Under the pieces are notes generated by a model that was given only the letters and a program-made list of their open reading frames with translations, was not told where the DNA came from and ran no database searches. A stretch of DNA of 64,000 nucleotides from Ignavibacteriales bacterium (GTDB lineage: Bacteria; Bacteroidota; Ignavibacteria; Ignavibacteriales; Melioribacteraceae): the NCBI GenBank assembly GCA_026390775.1, contig JAPLFF010000007.1:372001-436000 (forward strand), written 5' to 3'. The position numbers and the translations under genes are program-made. Below are positions 54,779-64,000 of the stretch, in pieces (the first letter of the stretch is position 1; every line of letters begins with the position of its first letter).

Positions 54779-56398
54779 TTAATTAAAGTCGTTAGTTATA
54801 TCTTTGCCCGTTTTAGTTGTTAAGAAATAATAATTCTGAGGATTTATTTTTTCTTCTTCTTGAAGTTTTATTTTTACAAAATATTTTAATTGGAATTTCG
54901 TCAGTCGAGAAATAAATCCTTCTTTAAGTTTTAATCCAAGTGAAGGATGAACTTTTAAGGTTAATGATTTGGATTTCCCTTCAACATGATAACGTTTTAA
55001 CCAATGCTCAATTTCATGAATCAAGTTTGACTTTTTAGTAAGCAATCCTGTACCTGCACAATACGGACAAGCATCATTCATAGACTGCATAATGTTTTCG
55101 CGGATTCGTTCGCGTGTAATTTGCATCAACCCAAAATCCGTCATCGGAAGCAATGCAATCTTTGCGCGGTCTTTCTTGAATTCTTTTTTAAGTTCATCAT
55201 AAATCTTTTTACGATTCTTTTCATCTTCAAGATCAATGAAATCTACAACTATCAATCCTCCGATATCACGTAGACGGAGCTGGCGGACAATTTCCCGCGA
55301 TGCTTCCAAATCCGTTTTGAGAGAATTAAGTTCTTGTTCTTTTTTTGCTGCATAACGACCGCTATTAACATCTATAACAACCATTGCTTCAGTATGTTCA
55401 ATTACAATGTGTCCTCCGCTTGGCAGAGAAACCTTTCGTCCCATCAAACCTTTAATCTGTTCATCAATTTTAAATGCTTCAAAAATCGGTTCATCTTGTT
55501 TAAATAATTCTATCCTATCAAGAAGTGCCGGTTGAATGAACTGAACATAATTGCGTATTTCTTTGTAAAGTTTTTTAGAATCAACGAAAATTTTTGAAAC
55601 ATCAGGAGTAAATAGATCCCGTATAACGCTGATTGTAGTACTAAGATCTTTATATAAAAGCGCAGGCGGTTCTTGTTTCTTTGCATCTTCCTGCATGTCT
55701 TCCCAAATTTTTACAAGATATTTCAAGTCGCCGGAAAGCGCTTCTTCTGTTTGATCTCTAGCTGCAGTCCTAATTATCAATCCGCAATTGGAAGGAATTA
55801 TTCCCCGTGCAATTCTTCGTAATCTTTTTCGCTCTCTAAAATCGTAGATCTTCTTTGAAACTCCAACCTTATTATCTAAAGGGAGTAAAACACAAAATCT
55901 TCCTGGAATAGAAATAGATGAAGTACATCTAACGCCTTTATCTTTAACAGGCTCTTTAATAATCTGAATTAATATTGATTCCCCTTTATGCAGTTTAGGA
56001 ATTTGTCTCTGCTCTCGATGTTCGTGTCTATCTTTATCTCTTACCGGTTTTTGTTCCTGCGGTTGAGTTTGTGCAGTAGTTTGATCTTGAGCTTGAGGTT
56101 CCGCTTCTTCTTCGTCCGTTCCGTCATCTGCTTCTTCATCTTCATCAAGCATATTTTTTAATGCATCGGTACGGTCGCCAATATCAGAAAAGTGAAGAAA
56201 AGCATCATGCTTTAATCCGATATCTATGAATACTGCGCGGATGCCGGGTAATACTCTGGCAACTTTTCCTAAAAATACATCTCCCACCATTCTTCTTTTT
56301 TCCGGATGATCTACGAAGAAATCAACCAGATTGCTGTCTTCAGTTATCGCAACATGGTTCTGCGATGTTGAAGAACTAATAATTATTTCTTTATTCAT
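54779..56398 (-). CDS. rng: ribonuclease E/G family endoribonuclease
   Basis: 539 residues. S1 domain at the N-terminus (VGDVFLGKVARVLPGIRAVFIDIG), RNase H-like and DNase I-like core with TEAMVVIDVNSGR and IGGLIVVDFIDLE (catalytic Asp residues), and CPYCAGTG, the Zn-link. It processes rRNA and mRNA. Within the S1 domain (about residues 78-133) there is a long acidic, Gln-rich and Arg/His-rich low-complexity insert not found in the E. coli enzyme. dusB lies upstream by 19 bases. Confidence 0.94.
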   Translation of the reverse strand: MNKEIIISSSTSQNHVAITEDSNLVDFFVDHPEKRRMVGDVFLGKVARVLPGIRAVFIDIGLKHDAFLHFSDIGDRTDALKNMLDEDEEADDGTDEEEAEPQAQDQTTAQTQPQEQKPVRDKDRHEHREQRQIPKLHKGESILIQIIKEPVKDKGVRCTSSISIPGRFCVLLPLDNKVGVSKKIYDFRERKRLRRIARGIIPSNCGLIIRTAARDQTEEALSGDLKYLVKIWEDMQEDAKKQEPPALLYKDLSTTISVIRDLFTPDVSKIFVDSKKLYKEIRNYVQFIQPALLDRIELFKQDEPIFEAFKIDEQIKGLMGRKVSLPSGGHIVIEHTEAMVVIDVNSGRYAAKKEQELNSLKTDLEASREIVRQLRLRDIGGLIVVDFIDLEDEKNRKKIYDELKKEFKKDRAKIALLPMTDFGLMQITRERIRENIMQSMNDACPYCAGTGLLTKKSNLIHEIEHWLKRYHVEGKSKSLTLKVHPSLGLKLKEGFISRLTKFQLKYFVKIKLQEEEKINPQNYYFLTTKTGKDITNDFN

Positions 56399-56417
56399 TT
56401 TAAAACCTTTTTAGTTC

Positions 56418-57485
56418 CTATCCAAGTGCGCTGATATTTTGATCAGCAAGCCAGAACAGAACTTTCTTTTGAAATTTTTTGTGGATCTCTTCCTTAATAT
56501 GAATTTCTTTTGAACCTTTCATTATTTTTTCCGCATGATCCGTAATGAGTCCGCGAAGTGTATCCAATTTTTTTACAGAAAAAACTTTTTCAAGTAGAGA
56601 ATTAATTCCAGTATAATTTTTGAAATACCAGATAGAATGTTTTTTAGCTTTATCTAAAGCCAGCAGTTCACCGAATTCTTCTTCCAAATATTTTATATGT
56701 TTTAATAAAGTATCTCTAATAACAAAAGCATCAGGTTCTCCGGGATCAATTCCTTTTTCCATCAAAACATTAAAACGTGAAAATATAAACGGATTACCTA
56801 GCGCACCGCGTGCTATCATTGCAGAATCACATCCGGTTGAATCAATCATTTCTTGAATATCATGAGGCGTAAACATAGATCCGTTTCCAACTACAGGAAT
56901 ATTTACGGCTTCTTTAACTTTTTTAAGCCAGCTCCAGTCAGCGCTCATATTATATTTATCCGCACGCGTTCTTGCGTGGACAAAAATTAAAGCTCCGCCG
57001 TTATCTTCAACTACTTTTGCATTTTCCAAAATATTTACTGTTGATTTATCTTTTCCTAATCTAAGTTTAACTGATATAGGAACCCCATTTGATCCGTCTA
57101 CCATTTTGCGAACTAAGTTAGAAAGTGTTTTAGGATCATCTAATAATGCTGCGCCCATCTTTTTAGAACAAACTTTATCAACGGGACAACCGCAATTTAG
57201 ATCAATTAAATCGGGTTTCATTTTAGAAATTTCTTTTACTGCTTCAAACAAAGTTTCCGGATGATTTCCTAAAATTTGAACACCGATTGGTTTTTCAGAA
57301 CGGCTAAATGAGAAATGGCGAAGAGTTTCAAAATTATTATTTACGACACCATCCGCACTTACCATCTGCGTAAAAGTTATACCCGCCTGCTGCTCTTTAC
57401 ATATTTTTCGAAAAGAAGAGTCGGTGACTTCAGCCATTGGGGCTAAAAATAGTTTTTTACCTATATCGAGATTTCCGACTTTCAT
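56418..57485 (-). CDS. dusB: tRNA-dihydrouridine synthase
   Basis: 355 residues. FMN-binding TIM barrel: LFLAPMAEVTDSSFRKIC, LIDLNCGCPVDKVCSKKMGAALLDDP with the catalytic Cys, VSVKLRLGKD, VHARTRADKY, PVVGNGSMFTPHD and ARGALGNPFIF. It reduces uridine to dihydrouridine in tRNA. The C-terminal helical domain is present. Upstream is the pnp terminator. Confidence 0.95.
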   Translation of the reverse strand: MKVGNLDIGKKLFLAPMAEVTDSSFRKICKEQQAGITFTQMVSADGVVNNNFETLRHFSFSRSEKPIGVQILGNHPETLFEAVKEISKMKPDLIDLNCGCPVDKVCSKKMGAALLDDPKTLSNLVRKMVDGSNGVPISVKLRLGKDKSTVNILENAKVVEDNGGALIFVHARTRADKYNMSADWSWLKKVKEAVNIPVVGNGSMFTPHDIQEMIDSTGCDSAMIARGALGNPFIFSRFNVLMEKGIDPGEPDAFVIRDTLLKHIKYLEEEFGELLALDKAKKHSIWYFKNYTGINSLLEKVFSVKKLDTLRGLITDHAEKIMKGSKEIHIKEEIHKKFQKKVLFWLADQNISALG

Positions 57486-57531
57486 TTAATAACTCTTACC
57501 AAAATTTCCAAAAAACAATTTGCTGAATTAT

Positions 57532-57560
57532 AATGAATCCCAATTAAATTGGGATTCATT
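57532..57560 (-). terminator. hairpin after pnp
   Basis: A perfect 14-bp inverted repeat with a single-base centre (arm AATGAATCCCAATT) starts 10 bases beyond the pnp stop. The longest T-run follows on the plus strand, but the minus strand also has a short T/A-rich exit, so it can end pnp transcription before dusB. Confidence 0.65.
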
Positions 57561-57569
57561 TTTATTTAA

Positions 57570-59675
57570 CTATTCTTTTTCCTCTGAATCCTGACTTACG
57601 GATTCATTCAATAATGCTTTCCTAGAAAGAGAGAATTTTCCACCTTCAATTGCAAGCAATTTAACTTTTATCATTTCTCCTTCTTTCAAAACATCCGTTA
57701 CTTTATTAACACGTTTGTTATCTATCTGCGAAATATGGAGAAGTCCTTGGGTCCCGGGTATAATTTCAACAAAGGCGCCAAAGTCAGTAATCTTCATAAT
57801 TTTACCGGTATAATTTTTTCCAACTTCAGGTTCTGAAACAAGTAGTTTAATATATTCTTTTGCAGCTTTGGCAAGTGTTGCATCTTGTCCTGCTATGCTT
57901 ACTGTTCCATCGTCTTCAATATTAATATCTACACAAAAATCTTTTTGCATCTTCTGAATAACTTTTCCACCAGGTCCGATAACCGCACCAATTTTTTCTG
58001 TTGGAACTTTAGTTGTAAAAATTCTTGGTGCATAATTGGAAATATTTGGTCTTGCTTCGGCTATTGCTTCATTCATGATCTTAAGAATATGCAATCTTCC
58101 TTCTTTTGCTTGAGCCAGAGCTTTTTCCATGATCTCGTATGAGATACCTTGAATTTTAATATCCATCTGCAAGCCGGTAATTCCATTTTCAGAACCTGAA
58201 ACCTTAAAATCCATATCACCAAGATGATCTTCGTTTCCAAGTATATCGGTAAGAATTGCAAATTTTTCCTTTTCTTTAACAAGTCCCATTGCAATTCCCG
58301 CAATAGCACATTTAACCGGAACCCCGCCTTCCATCAATGCAAGTGAACCTGCACAAACAGTCGCCATAGATGATGATCCGTTCGATTCAAGAATATCCGA
58401 GTTCAAGCGAATGATGTAAGGAAATTTTTCCTCTGATGGAATAATATTTTTTAGTGAGCGTTCTGCCAGATTACCGTGTCCGACTTCTCTTCTTCCAACG
58501 CCGGAGAATCTTCCGGTTTCACCAACGCTGAATGGCGGAAAGTTGTAATGAAGTAGAAATCGTTTTTTATATTCCGGTTGAAGTCCGTCAATAATTTGTT
58601 CATCGCCTTTAGCGCCCAAAGTTAAAGTAGTTAAGCTTTGAGTTTCTCCGCGTGTGAAAAGAGCTGTTGCATGCGGGCGCGGCAGAATTCCAAGTTCGAT
58701 TGTAATTGGTCTTATCTGAGTTGTATTTCTTCCGTCAAGACGTAACCCTTCATCAAGAATTCTTTTACGCATCAAATCTTTTTCCATATCATGAAGAATT
58801 TCTTTGATTGCAACTTCTTGTTCAGGATATTTTTCAGCGAGTGCTGCTAGAACTTCATCTGTTAAAGCATGGTTCTGTGCCGATCTTTCTTCTTTTGCCA
58901 AAACTGATGAGACAATCGTTTTGAATTTATCATGTGCAAGTGCTGTGATATCGTTCAGTAAATTTTGATCAACAACTTTTTCAGCAACTACCATTTTGGG
59001 TTTACCGCAAAGTTGTCTTAGTTCTTTTTGAACTTCAATAATTTTTTTGATTTCAGTGTGAGCAAATTTAAGAGCATCGAGCATAACCTGTTCGCTCAAT
59101 TCTTTTGCTTCGCCTTCAACCATCATGATCGAACTTTCAGTTCCGGCAATAACTAATTCAAGATCGCTCTCTTCAGTTTCTTTAAGAGTGGGATTGATTA
59201 TTAATTCGCCGTTGATTCTTCCAACACGAACTTCGCCAATCGGTTCGAGAAATGGAATGTCTGAGATAGTAAGTGCTGCTGATGCGGCACATGCTGCAAT
59301 TACATCCGAATCATTTTCACTGTCGTAAGAATAAACGAATGCGGCAACTTGAGTATCGTTTTTGTAATTATCAGAGAAGAGTGGACGAAGCGGTCGGTCA
59401 ATTAATCGTGATGTAAGAACTTCTTTATCTGTAGGTTTGCCTTCGCGTTTAAAAAATCCACCGGGAACCTTTCCGGCAGCAAATGCTTTTTCTCTATACT
59501 CAACACTGAGCGGAAAGAAATCAATACCCGGTCGTAATTCTCCTGCTACAGCAGTAACTAAAACCATTGTATCGCCATAGCGAACCATAACAGCGCCGTT
59601 TGCCTGCTTGGCAAGTTTTCCTGTTTCAAAAATTAATTTTTGTTTTCCTATTTGTACTTCTTTGGTATAAACCAT
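57570..59675 (-). CDS. pnp: polyribonucleotide nucleotidyltransferase
   Basis: 701 residues. Two RNase PH-like domains (GAVMVRYGDTMVLVTAV ... GGFFKREGKPTDKEVLTSRLIDRPLRPLF; and RPHATALFTRGETQSL ... GRREVGHGNLAERSL), then a KH domain (GAVIGPGGKVIQKMQ) and an S1 domain (GKNYTGKIMKITDFGAFVEIIPGTQGLLHISQI). It degrades RNA from the 3' end with phosphate. It follows rpsO by 12 bases, the usual order. Confidence 0.97.
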   Translation of the reverse strand: MVYTKEVQIGKQKLIFETGKLAKQANGAVMVRYGDTMVLVTAVAGELRPGIDFFPLSVEYREKAFAAGKVPGGFFKREGKPTDKEVLTSRLIDRPLRPLFSDNYKNDTQVAAFVYSYDSENDSDVIAACAASAALTISDIPFLEPIGEVRVGRINGELIINPTLKETEESDLELVIAGTESSIMMVEGEAKELSEQVMLDALKFAHTEIKKIIEVQKELRQLCGKPKMVVAEKVVDQNLLNDITALAHDKFKTIVSSVLAKEERSAQNHALTDEVLAALAEKYPEQEVAIKEILHDMEKDLMRKRILDEGLRLDGRNTTQIRPITIELGILPRPHATALFTRGETQSLTTLTLGAKGDEQIIDGLQPEYKKRFLLHYNFPPFSVGETGRFSGVGRREVGHGNLAERSLKNIIPSEEKFPYIIRLNSDILESNGSSSMATVCAGSLALMEGGVPVKCAIAGIAMGLVKEKEKFAILTDILGNEDHLGDMDFKVSGSENGITGLQMDIKIQGISYEIMEKALAQAKEGRLHILKIMNEAIAEARPNISNYAPRIFTTKVPTEKIGAVIGPGGKVIQKMQKDFCVDINIEDDGTVSIAGQDATLAKAAKEYIKLLVSEPEVGKNYTGKIMKITDFGAFVEIIPGTQGLLHISQIDNKRVNKVTDVLKEGEMIKVKLLAIEGGKFSLSRKALLNESVSQDSEEKE

Positions 59676-59687
59676 TTAGATACTCCG

Positions 59688-59957
59688 TTACTTTCTTATG
59701 TTCAATTCTTTAATTATGCTGCGGTATTTTTCTATGTTTTTACTAGCTAAATAATCAAGCAGCCTTCTTCTTTTTCCAACCATCTGCATCAATCCGCGTC
59801 GCGAAGCATGATCTTTTTTATGCGCTTCGAAATGACTGGTGAGACGATTTATTTCTGCTGTTAATAATGCTATTTGAACTTCGGCAGTTCCGCTATCTTT
59901 TTCTCCTTTACCGAATTTTTTGATGATCTCAAGTTTTTCTTCTTTTGACAAAGACAT
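59688..59957 (-). CDS. rpsO: 30S ribosomal protein S15
   Basis: 89 residues with the canonical sequence: [59 protein letters not shown]. It binds the central domain of 16S rRNA. Its leader (59958-60039) has room for autogenous control. Confidence 0.98.
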   Translation of the reverse strand: MSLSKEEKLEIIKKFGKGEKDSGTAEVQIALLTAEINRLTSHFEAHKKDHASRRGLMQMVGKRRRLLDYLASKNIEKYRSIIKELNIRK

Positions 59958-60001
59958 TGTGTTACTCCTTAAGTTGATTGTTCGATAAAACCCCAGAATT
60001 A

Positions 60002-60018
60002 ATCCGCCTACGGTGGAT
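60002..60018. repeat. short palindrome between ribF and rpsO
   Basis: ATCCGCC-TAC-GGTGGAT is an imperfect inverted repeat (one G-T pair) of higher GC content in the 82-base leader of rpsO. It may be a decayed dispersed palindrome or a structure used in rpsO leader control. Confidence 0.35.
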
Positions 60019-60039
60019 AAACCGGGATCTATTAGTTAA

Positions 60040-60969
60040 TTAATTTTCTATAAATTTTTGTGCTTCTTTTTTGTCAGCTTCAATTTGATGAATCAGGTCT
60101 TCCTTTGATTCAAATTTCTTTTCGTTACGAAGACGTTTCAAAAATTCTACCTTAAAATACTTTCCGTAAATATCTCTGTCGAAATTTAATATATGTACTT
60201 CGGAAACTACTTCATGTTTATTTTCGAATGTTGGTCTGTAACCTATATTCATAATTCCAAAATGAGTTTCATTTTCAAGCAAACATTTTACAATGTACAC
60301 ACCGTTCATCGGCAAAGCCTTATTTTCATCATCCGGTTGAATGTTTGCAGTTGGGAAACCGAGTAATCGTCCTCGCTGCATTCCTTTAACAATTATTCCG
60401 GCTAATGTATAATTTCTTCCAAGCAGTAATCCTGCTTTTTCAATATCACCTGCAAATAGTGCATTTCTAATTTTTGTACTGCTAATAATTTCTCCATCCA
60501 ACATTTCCGGAGGAACGGTAGTTACATCAAGATTGTAAATCTTACCAACTTCCCGCAATTTCTTTTCATCTCCAAGCCTGTCCTTGCCAAACTTATGATC
60601 GTGACCAATTACCATTTGTGATGAACCGATCTTATCCACAATGTATTGTTTGATAAACTTATCAGATGTTAATTGAGAAAATTCTTTTGTAAAGTTTACC
60701 ACCATCAAATTTTCAATACCGATTTTTTCAAGAACATCTTTCTTCTCATCAAGCGATGTTAATATTTTCAAATCAAAATCTTTTGAGATTACGGAACGAG
60801 GATGCGGTTCAAAAGTAATTACAAAGCTTGTTCCGTTGTTCTTATTAGAAAGTTCAAGAACTTTCTCAAATATTTTAATGTGTCCTTTATGTAAACCGTC
60901 AAACGAGCCGACGGTTATAACCGCTTTTTTTATTTTAACTATTTCAGAATTATCTGTATAAACTTTCAT
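60040..60969 (-). CDS. ribF: bifunctional riboflavin kinase / FAD synthetase
   Basis: 309 residues. The N-terminal adenylyltransferase domain has TVGSFDGLHKGHIKIFEK, FEPHPRSVI, VIGHDHKFGKDRLGD and ISSTKIRNAL; the C-terminal kinase domain has GRNYTLAGIIVKGMQRGRLLGFPTANIQPD, GVYIVKCLL and NIGYRPTF. It makes FMN and FAD. Its ATG overlaps the stop of truB by one base. Confidence 0.96.
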   Translation of the reverse strand: MKVYTDNSEIVKIKKAVITVGSFDGLHKGHIKIFEKVLELSNKNNGTSFVITFEPHPRSVISKDFDLKILTSLDEKKDVLEKIGIENLMVVNFTKEFSQLTSDKFIKQYIVDKIGSSQMVIGHDHKFGKDRLGDEKKLREVGKIYNLDVTTVPPEMLDGEIISSTKIRNALFAGDIEKAGLLLGRNYTLAGIIVKGMQRGRLLGFPTANIQPDDENKALPMNGVYIVKCLLENETHFGIMNIGYRPTFENKHEVVSEVHILNFDRDIYGKYFKVEFLKRLRNEKKFESKEDLIHQIEADKKEAQKFIEN

Positions 60970-61697
60970 TATGCTATTTCTGGTTCGGCAATAAAATAAT
61001 TTTTTGCGAATTCTTTAAATTCTTCGATTGATAATGCATCATCAACATCAAACTCGCCAATATGTGTACGCCGTAATTCTTTTAGATAAGCTCCGCATCC
61101 AAGTTGTTCGCCAAAATTACTTGCAAGTACTCTAATGTATGTTCCTTTAGAACAAGTAATTTCAAAGTAGATATCAGGAAGATCAATTTTCTCAATTTCA
61201 AATTTTGAAATAAAAACTTCACGTACTTCACGATCAACTTCAATTCCTTTTCTCGCTAAGCGATAGAGCGATTTGCCGTTCCTTTTAACAGCCGAGTACA
61301 TTGGCGGCGTTTGAAATATCTTCCCGATGAATTTGTTACGCACCTTATCAATTTTATCTTCAGTTACATCATCAAAATTATTTTTCGTATCAAAATCTGT
61401 TTCCGTATCGAATGAGCGTGTCGTTCTTCCGAGAGTAATAATGCCTTTATACGTTTTCTCAAGATTTTGAATTTCAGAAATTCTTTTTGTCATTTTTCCC
61501 GTACAAACAATCATCAATCCAGTTGCCATCGGATCAAGCGTTCCTGCGTGTCCAACTTTTTTAACACCAATAGTTTCCCTTACCCTATAGACACAATCGA
61601 AAGCACTTTTTAACAATGCTTTATCAAAAAGAATAATTTCTCCGTCAACAAAGTTCGGATCAATTTCAGCTATCGTGTTTTTCGTTATCGCTTTCAT
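60969..61697 (-). CDS. truB: tRNA pseudouridine-55 synthase TruB
   Basis: 242 residues. KVGHAGTLDPMATGLMIVC contains the catalytic Asp, with YKGIITLGRTTRSFDTE, QTPPMYSAVKRNGKSLYRLAR and CSKGTYIRVLASNFGEQLGCGAYL further on. It makes pseudouridine at position 55 of tRNA. It overlaps rbfA by 32 bases. An alternative in-frame start is not obvious. Confidence 0.96.
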   Translation of the reverse strand: MKAITKNTIAEIDPNFVDGEIILFDKALLKSAFDCVYRVRETIGVKKVGHAGTLDPMATGLMIVCTGKMTKRISEIQNLEKTYKGIITLGRTTRSFDTETDFDTKNNFDDVTEDKIDKVRNKFIGKIFQTPPMYSAVKRNGKSLYRLARKGIEVDREVREVFISKFEIEKIDLPDIYFEITCSKGTYIRVLASNFGEQLGCGAYLKELRRTHIGEFDVDDALSIEEFKEFAKNYFIAEPEIA

Positions 61698-62025
61698 GAA
61701 TTTTCTTAAATAAATCTTCCATTTTTTCTACGTAGTCTAAAGTATCATCAATAAAAAAATGAAGTTCAGGAACAAATCTAACTTGAATCCTTCCTGCTAA
61801 TTGCGATCTGATCATTCCTTTTATTTCATTTACTTTTTCCAGAACTAAAGCACGTTTTTCTTTATCATAAACTGATAAATAAACTTTTGTGTGTTTCAAA
61901 TCCGGACTCATCTTCACGTTCGTAACAGTGATCATTCCGAAATTTGGATCCTGAACTTTGTGAAGAAAAATCAAACTCAATTCTTCTTTAATCAAACTTG
62001 AAACTTTATCTATTCTATGAGTCAT
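61666..62025 (-). CDS. rbfA: ribosome-binding factor A
   Basis: 119 residues with the KH-like RbfA fold: RIDKVSSLIKEELSLIFLHKVQDP, ITVTNVKMSPDLKHTKVYLSVY and VRFVPELHFFIDDTLDYVEKMEDLF. It helps mature the 30S subunit. The start overlaps the infB stop (TAATG). Confidence 0.96.
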   Translation of the reverse strand: MTHRIDKVSSLIKEELSLIFLHKVQDPNFGMITVTNVKMSPDLKHTKVYLSVYDKEKRALVLEKVNEIKGMIRSQLAGRIQVRFVPELHFFIDDTLDYVEKMEDLFKKIHESDNEKHDS

Positions 62026-64000
62026 TACTCTAATTTCTTTTTGGTTTCTATCATTTTATAAGCTTCAACAACATCGCCTACTTTAATATCATTAAAGTTT
62101 GCAATGCTGAGACCGCATTCATAACCTTTCTCAACTTCACGGACATCATCTTTAAATCTTCTTAATGAACTGATCTCGCCTTCGTAAACAGCAATTCCTT
62201 CTCTGAACAACCGTACTTTATTTCCTCTAGTAATTTTACCATCTTGAACAGAACATCCGGCAATTGTTCCCGCTTTCGGAACTTTGAAAATATCTCGGAC
62301 TTCAAGAGTAGCAACAACTTCTTCGGAAACAACAGGAGAGAGTAATCCTTCTAGAGCAGATTTGACTTCGTTGATTGCATCATAAATAACATTGTAGAGA
62401 CGAATGTCTACTTTTTCGGCTTCAGCAAGTTTTCTTGCATTTGTATTTGGGCGTACGTGGAATCCAACTATAATAGCACCGGATGCTGCCGCTAAAAGAA
62501 CATCACCTTCTGAAATTGCACCAACACCTTTGTGAATAACACGAACCGAAACTTCTTGATTTGATAATTTCATTAACGAATCTGATAATGCCTCAATAGA
62601 ACCATCCACATCGCCTTTAACGATTACCGGAAGTTCCTTAAATCCGCCATGACTAATTTGACTTGCAATTTCGTCAAGAGTAATATGATGTACTTGACGA
62701 TGATCTTGTTCGCGTTTCAACTGCATTCGTTTCAAACTAATTTCGCGCGCTTCTCTTTCAGATTCTGCAACTGTAAAATTATCTCCTGCTTGAGGTGCTG
62801 ATTCAAAACCAAGCACAAGTACAGGTGTTGATGGTCCGGCTTCAAAAACTTTTTTATTCCGTTCATCGAACATTGCTCGCACACGTCCGTGTACAACACC
62901 AGCAATGAACGGATCGCCTATCCTTACAATGCCTTTTTGAACAAGGACAGTGGCAGTAATGCCTTTTCCTTTATCGAGCTGAGATTCAATGATTGTACCG
63001 CGTCCCAACCGTGCCGGGTTTGCTTTTAATTCCAGCAATTCTGCTTCAAGAGCAATTTTTTCTAAAAGAAGGTCAACATTTTTTCCGGATTTGGCAGAGA
63101 TTTCAACACACTGATATTTTCCGCCCCATTCCTCAACTAAAACATTTCTATCAGCAAGCTGTTGTTTGATCTTTTCTATGTTGGAATTCGGTTTATCTAT
63201 TTTATTGATAGCAATTATTATTGGAACATTTGCCGCTTGAGCATGATTGATCGCTTCGACAGTTTGAGGCATCACTGCATCATCTGCGGCTACGACCAAA
63301 ACTACAATATCTGTAACTCTTGCACCGCGTGCACGCATAGCAGTAAATGCTTCGTGACCAGGAGTATCGAGAAATGAAATTTGTTTGCCGTCTTCGGTGA
63401 TTACTTTGTAAGCACCTATGTGCTGAGTTATTCCGCCGGCTTCACCAGCAACTACGTTGGCTCTGCGGATGTAATCCAGCAAAGATGTTTTACCGTGATC
63501 AACGTGGCCCATAATTGTAACAACAGGCGGACGGGGCTTGAGCGACTCAATAGTATCCGGAACATCTGCATCAATATCAGCTTGATATGCAGCTTGAAGT
63601 TCAATTTCAAATCCAAATTCATCAGCAACAAGTGTAATTGTTTCAACATCTAGCCGTTGATTAATAGAAACCATCAATCCAAGTGAAATACATTTTGAAA
63701 TTACATCGCTTACTGAAACACTCATAAGATTTGCAAGTTCGTTAACAGCAATGTATTCCGTTACTGAAATTTTTGTTTTGTCTAATTCTTTCTGCTGTAG
63801 AATCTGATCTTGAATATCTTGTTTCTCTTTTCTCTTTCTTTTACGGATTGATGCTCTATCTCCAACTGCAGATTCATCCATACTTAGTAATGTTCGCTTA
63901 ATTGCATCTTCAACTTCACGTTTATCAATTTCCAGACGTTTTATTTTTCTTTTCTTCTTAGCAACTGTAACTTCCTCGGGACCTTCACCGGGTCCGGCTG
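62025..64000 (-). CDS. infB: translation initiation factor IF-2 (N-terminus beyond right edge)
   Basis: The frame is open to the window edge; the ATG at 63881 is internal, since PEEVTVAKKKRKIKRLEI and other basic IF-2 sequence runs on upstream to 64000. The G domain is intact: VTIMGHVDHGKTSLLDYIR (G1), GGITQHIGAY (G2), SFLDTPGHEAFTAMRARGA (G3) and INKIDKPNSN (G4). Domains C1 and C2 are complete, ending VVEAYKMIETKKKLE. It brings initiator tRNA to the 30S subunit. First visible gene of the infB-rbfA-truB-ribF-rpsO-pnp run. Confidence 0.97.
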   Translation of the reverse strand, partial: AGPGEGPEEVTVAKKKRKIKRLEIDKREVEDAIKRTLLSMDESAVGDRASIRKRKRKEKQDIQDQILQQKELDKTKISVTEYIAVNELANLMSVSVSDVISKCISLGLMVSINQRLDVETITLVADEFGFEIELQAAYQADIDADVPDTIESLKPRPPVVTIMGHVDHGKTSLLDYIRRANVVAGEAGGITQHIGAYKVITEDGKQISFLDTPGHEAFTAMRARGARVTDIVVLVVAADDAVMPQTVEAINHAQAANVPIIIAINKIDKPNSNIEKIKQQLADRNVLVEEWGGKYQCVEISAKSGKNVDLLLEKIALEAELLELKANPARLGRGTIIESQLDKGKGITATVLVQKGIVRIGDPFIAGVVHGRVRAMFDERNKKVFEAGPSTPVLVLGFESAPQAGDNFTVAESEREAREISLKRMQLKREQDHRQVHHITLDEIASQISHGGFKELPVIVKGDVDGSIEALSDSLMKLSNQEVSVRVIHKGVGAISEGDVLLAAASGAIIVGFHVRPNTNARKLAEAEKVDIRLYNVIYDAINEVKSALEGLLSPVVSEEVVATLEVRDIFKVPKAGTIAGCSVQDGKITRGNKVRLFREGIAVYEGEISSLRRFKDDVREVEKGYECGLSIANFNDIKVGDVVEAYKMIETKKKLE

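Noticed and set aside
54766-54782. Hairpin TTAAGA-TTTTC-TCTTAA after rng as terminator
   Set aside because: Only A/T-rich six-base stem and no T-run in the direction of transcription.

Overview
The window is AT-rich bacterial DNA, most likely from the Ignavibacteria/Melioribacter part of the FCB group (Bacteroidetes/Chlorobi relatives). Three things point there. Two secreted proteins end in a type IX secretion sorting domain with the NYPNPFNPST signature. Several intergenic regions carry Bacteroidetes-style promoters (TTG or TTTG, about 20 bases, TAnnTTTG). Lipid A genes show the cell is diderm. The assignment is inference from protein style; no 16S gene is present.

Layout. An Nramp-type manganese transporter runs off the left edge (minus strand). 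From 468 to 28941 every gene is on the plus strand: Fe-S carriers (mrp, nfu), tpiA, a membrane-anchored GH2-like protein, smc, a HAD phosphatase and membrane methyltransferase leading into a lipid A block (lpxB, a DUF374 acyltransferase, lpxK), ppdK, queA, ispD, two T9SS cargo proteins, plsY-gpsA, recG, and a four-gene cluster of two ATP-grasp ligases, a GNAT acetyltransferase and lysine 2,3-aminomutase. A perfect bidirectional terminator at 28973-28999 separates this from an all-minus block to the right edge: thioredoxin-like protein, nadK, a glycosyltransferase, an MsbA-like ABC exporter, a SPOR/propeller protein, xerD, a 7TM-HD phosphodiesterase, a decayed HAD hydrolase, a STAS protein, ligA, a RodZ-like protein, a broken rsmB, rpmE, an ECF sigma/anti-sigma pair, holA, a cyclophilin, uppP, a beta-barrel protein, a flippase-like protein, lolA, ftsK, comB, gcvT, fsa, rng, dusB, pnp, rpsO, ribF, truB, rbfA and infB (cut by the right edge).

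Most genes are housekeeping. Envelope building is the dominant theme (lpxB/lpxK, MsbA-like exporter, plsY/gpsA, uppP, lolA, RodZ-like, T9SS cargo). The right end is the classic translation/RNA-processing operon (infB-rbfA-truB-ribF-rpsO-pnp).

The most interesting points are: the KamA/ATP-grasp/GNAT cluster, which looks like an undescribed beta-lysine ligation or modification pathway; the first gene of that cluster, which has no ATG, GTG or TTG start and seems to begin at AUU; an exact 25-bp tandem duplication that frameshifts rsmB between its two catalytic cysteine motifs; a palindromic element inserted in frame into the active-site loop of ispD; and a C9 tract lying between the two promoter elements of the GH2-like membrane protein.
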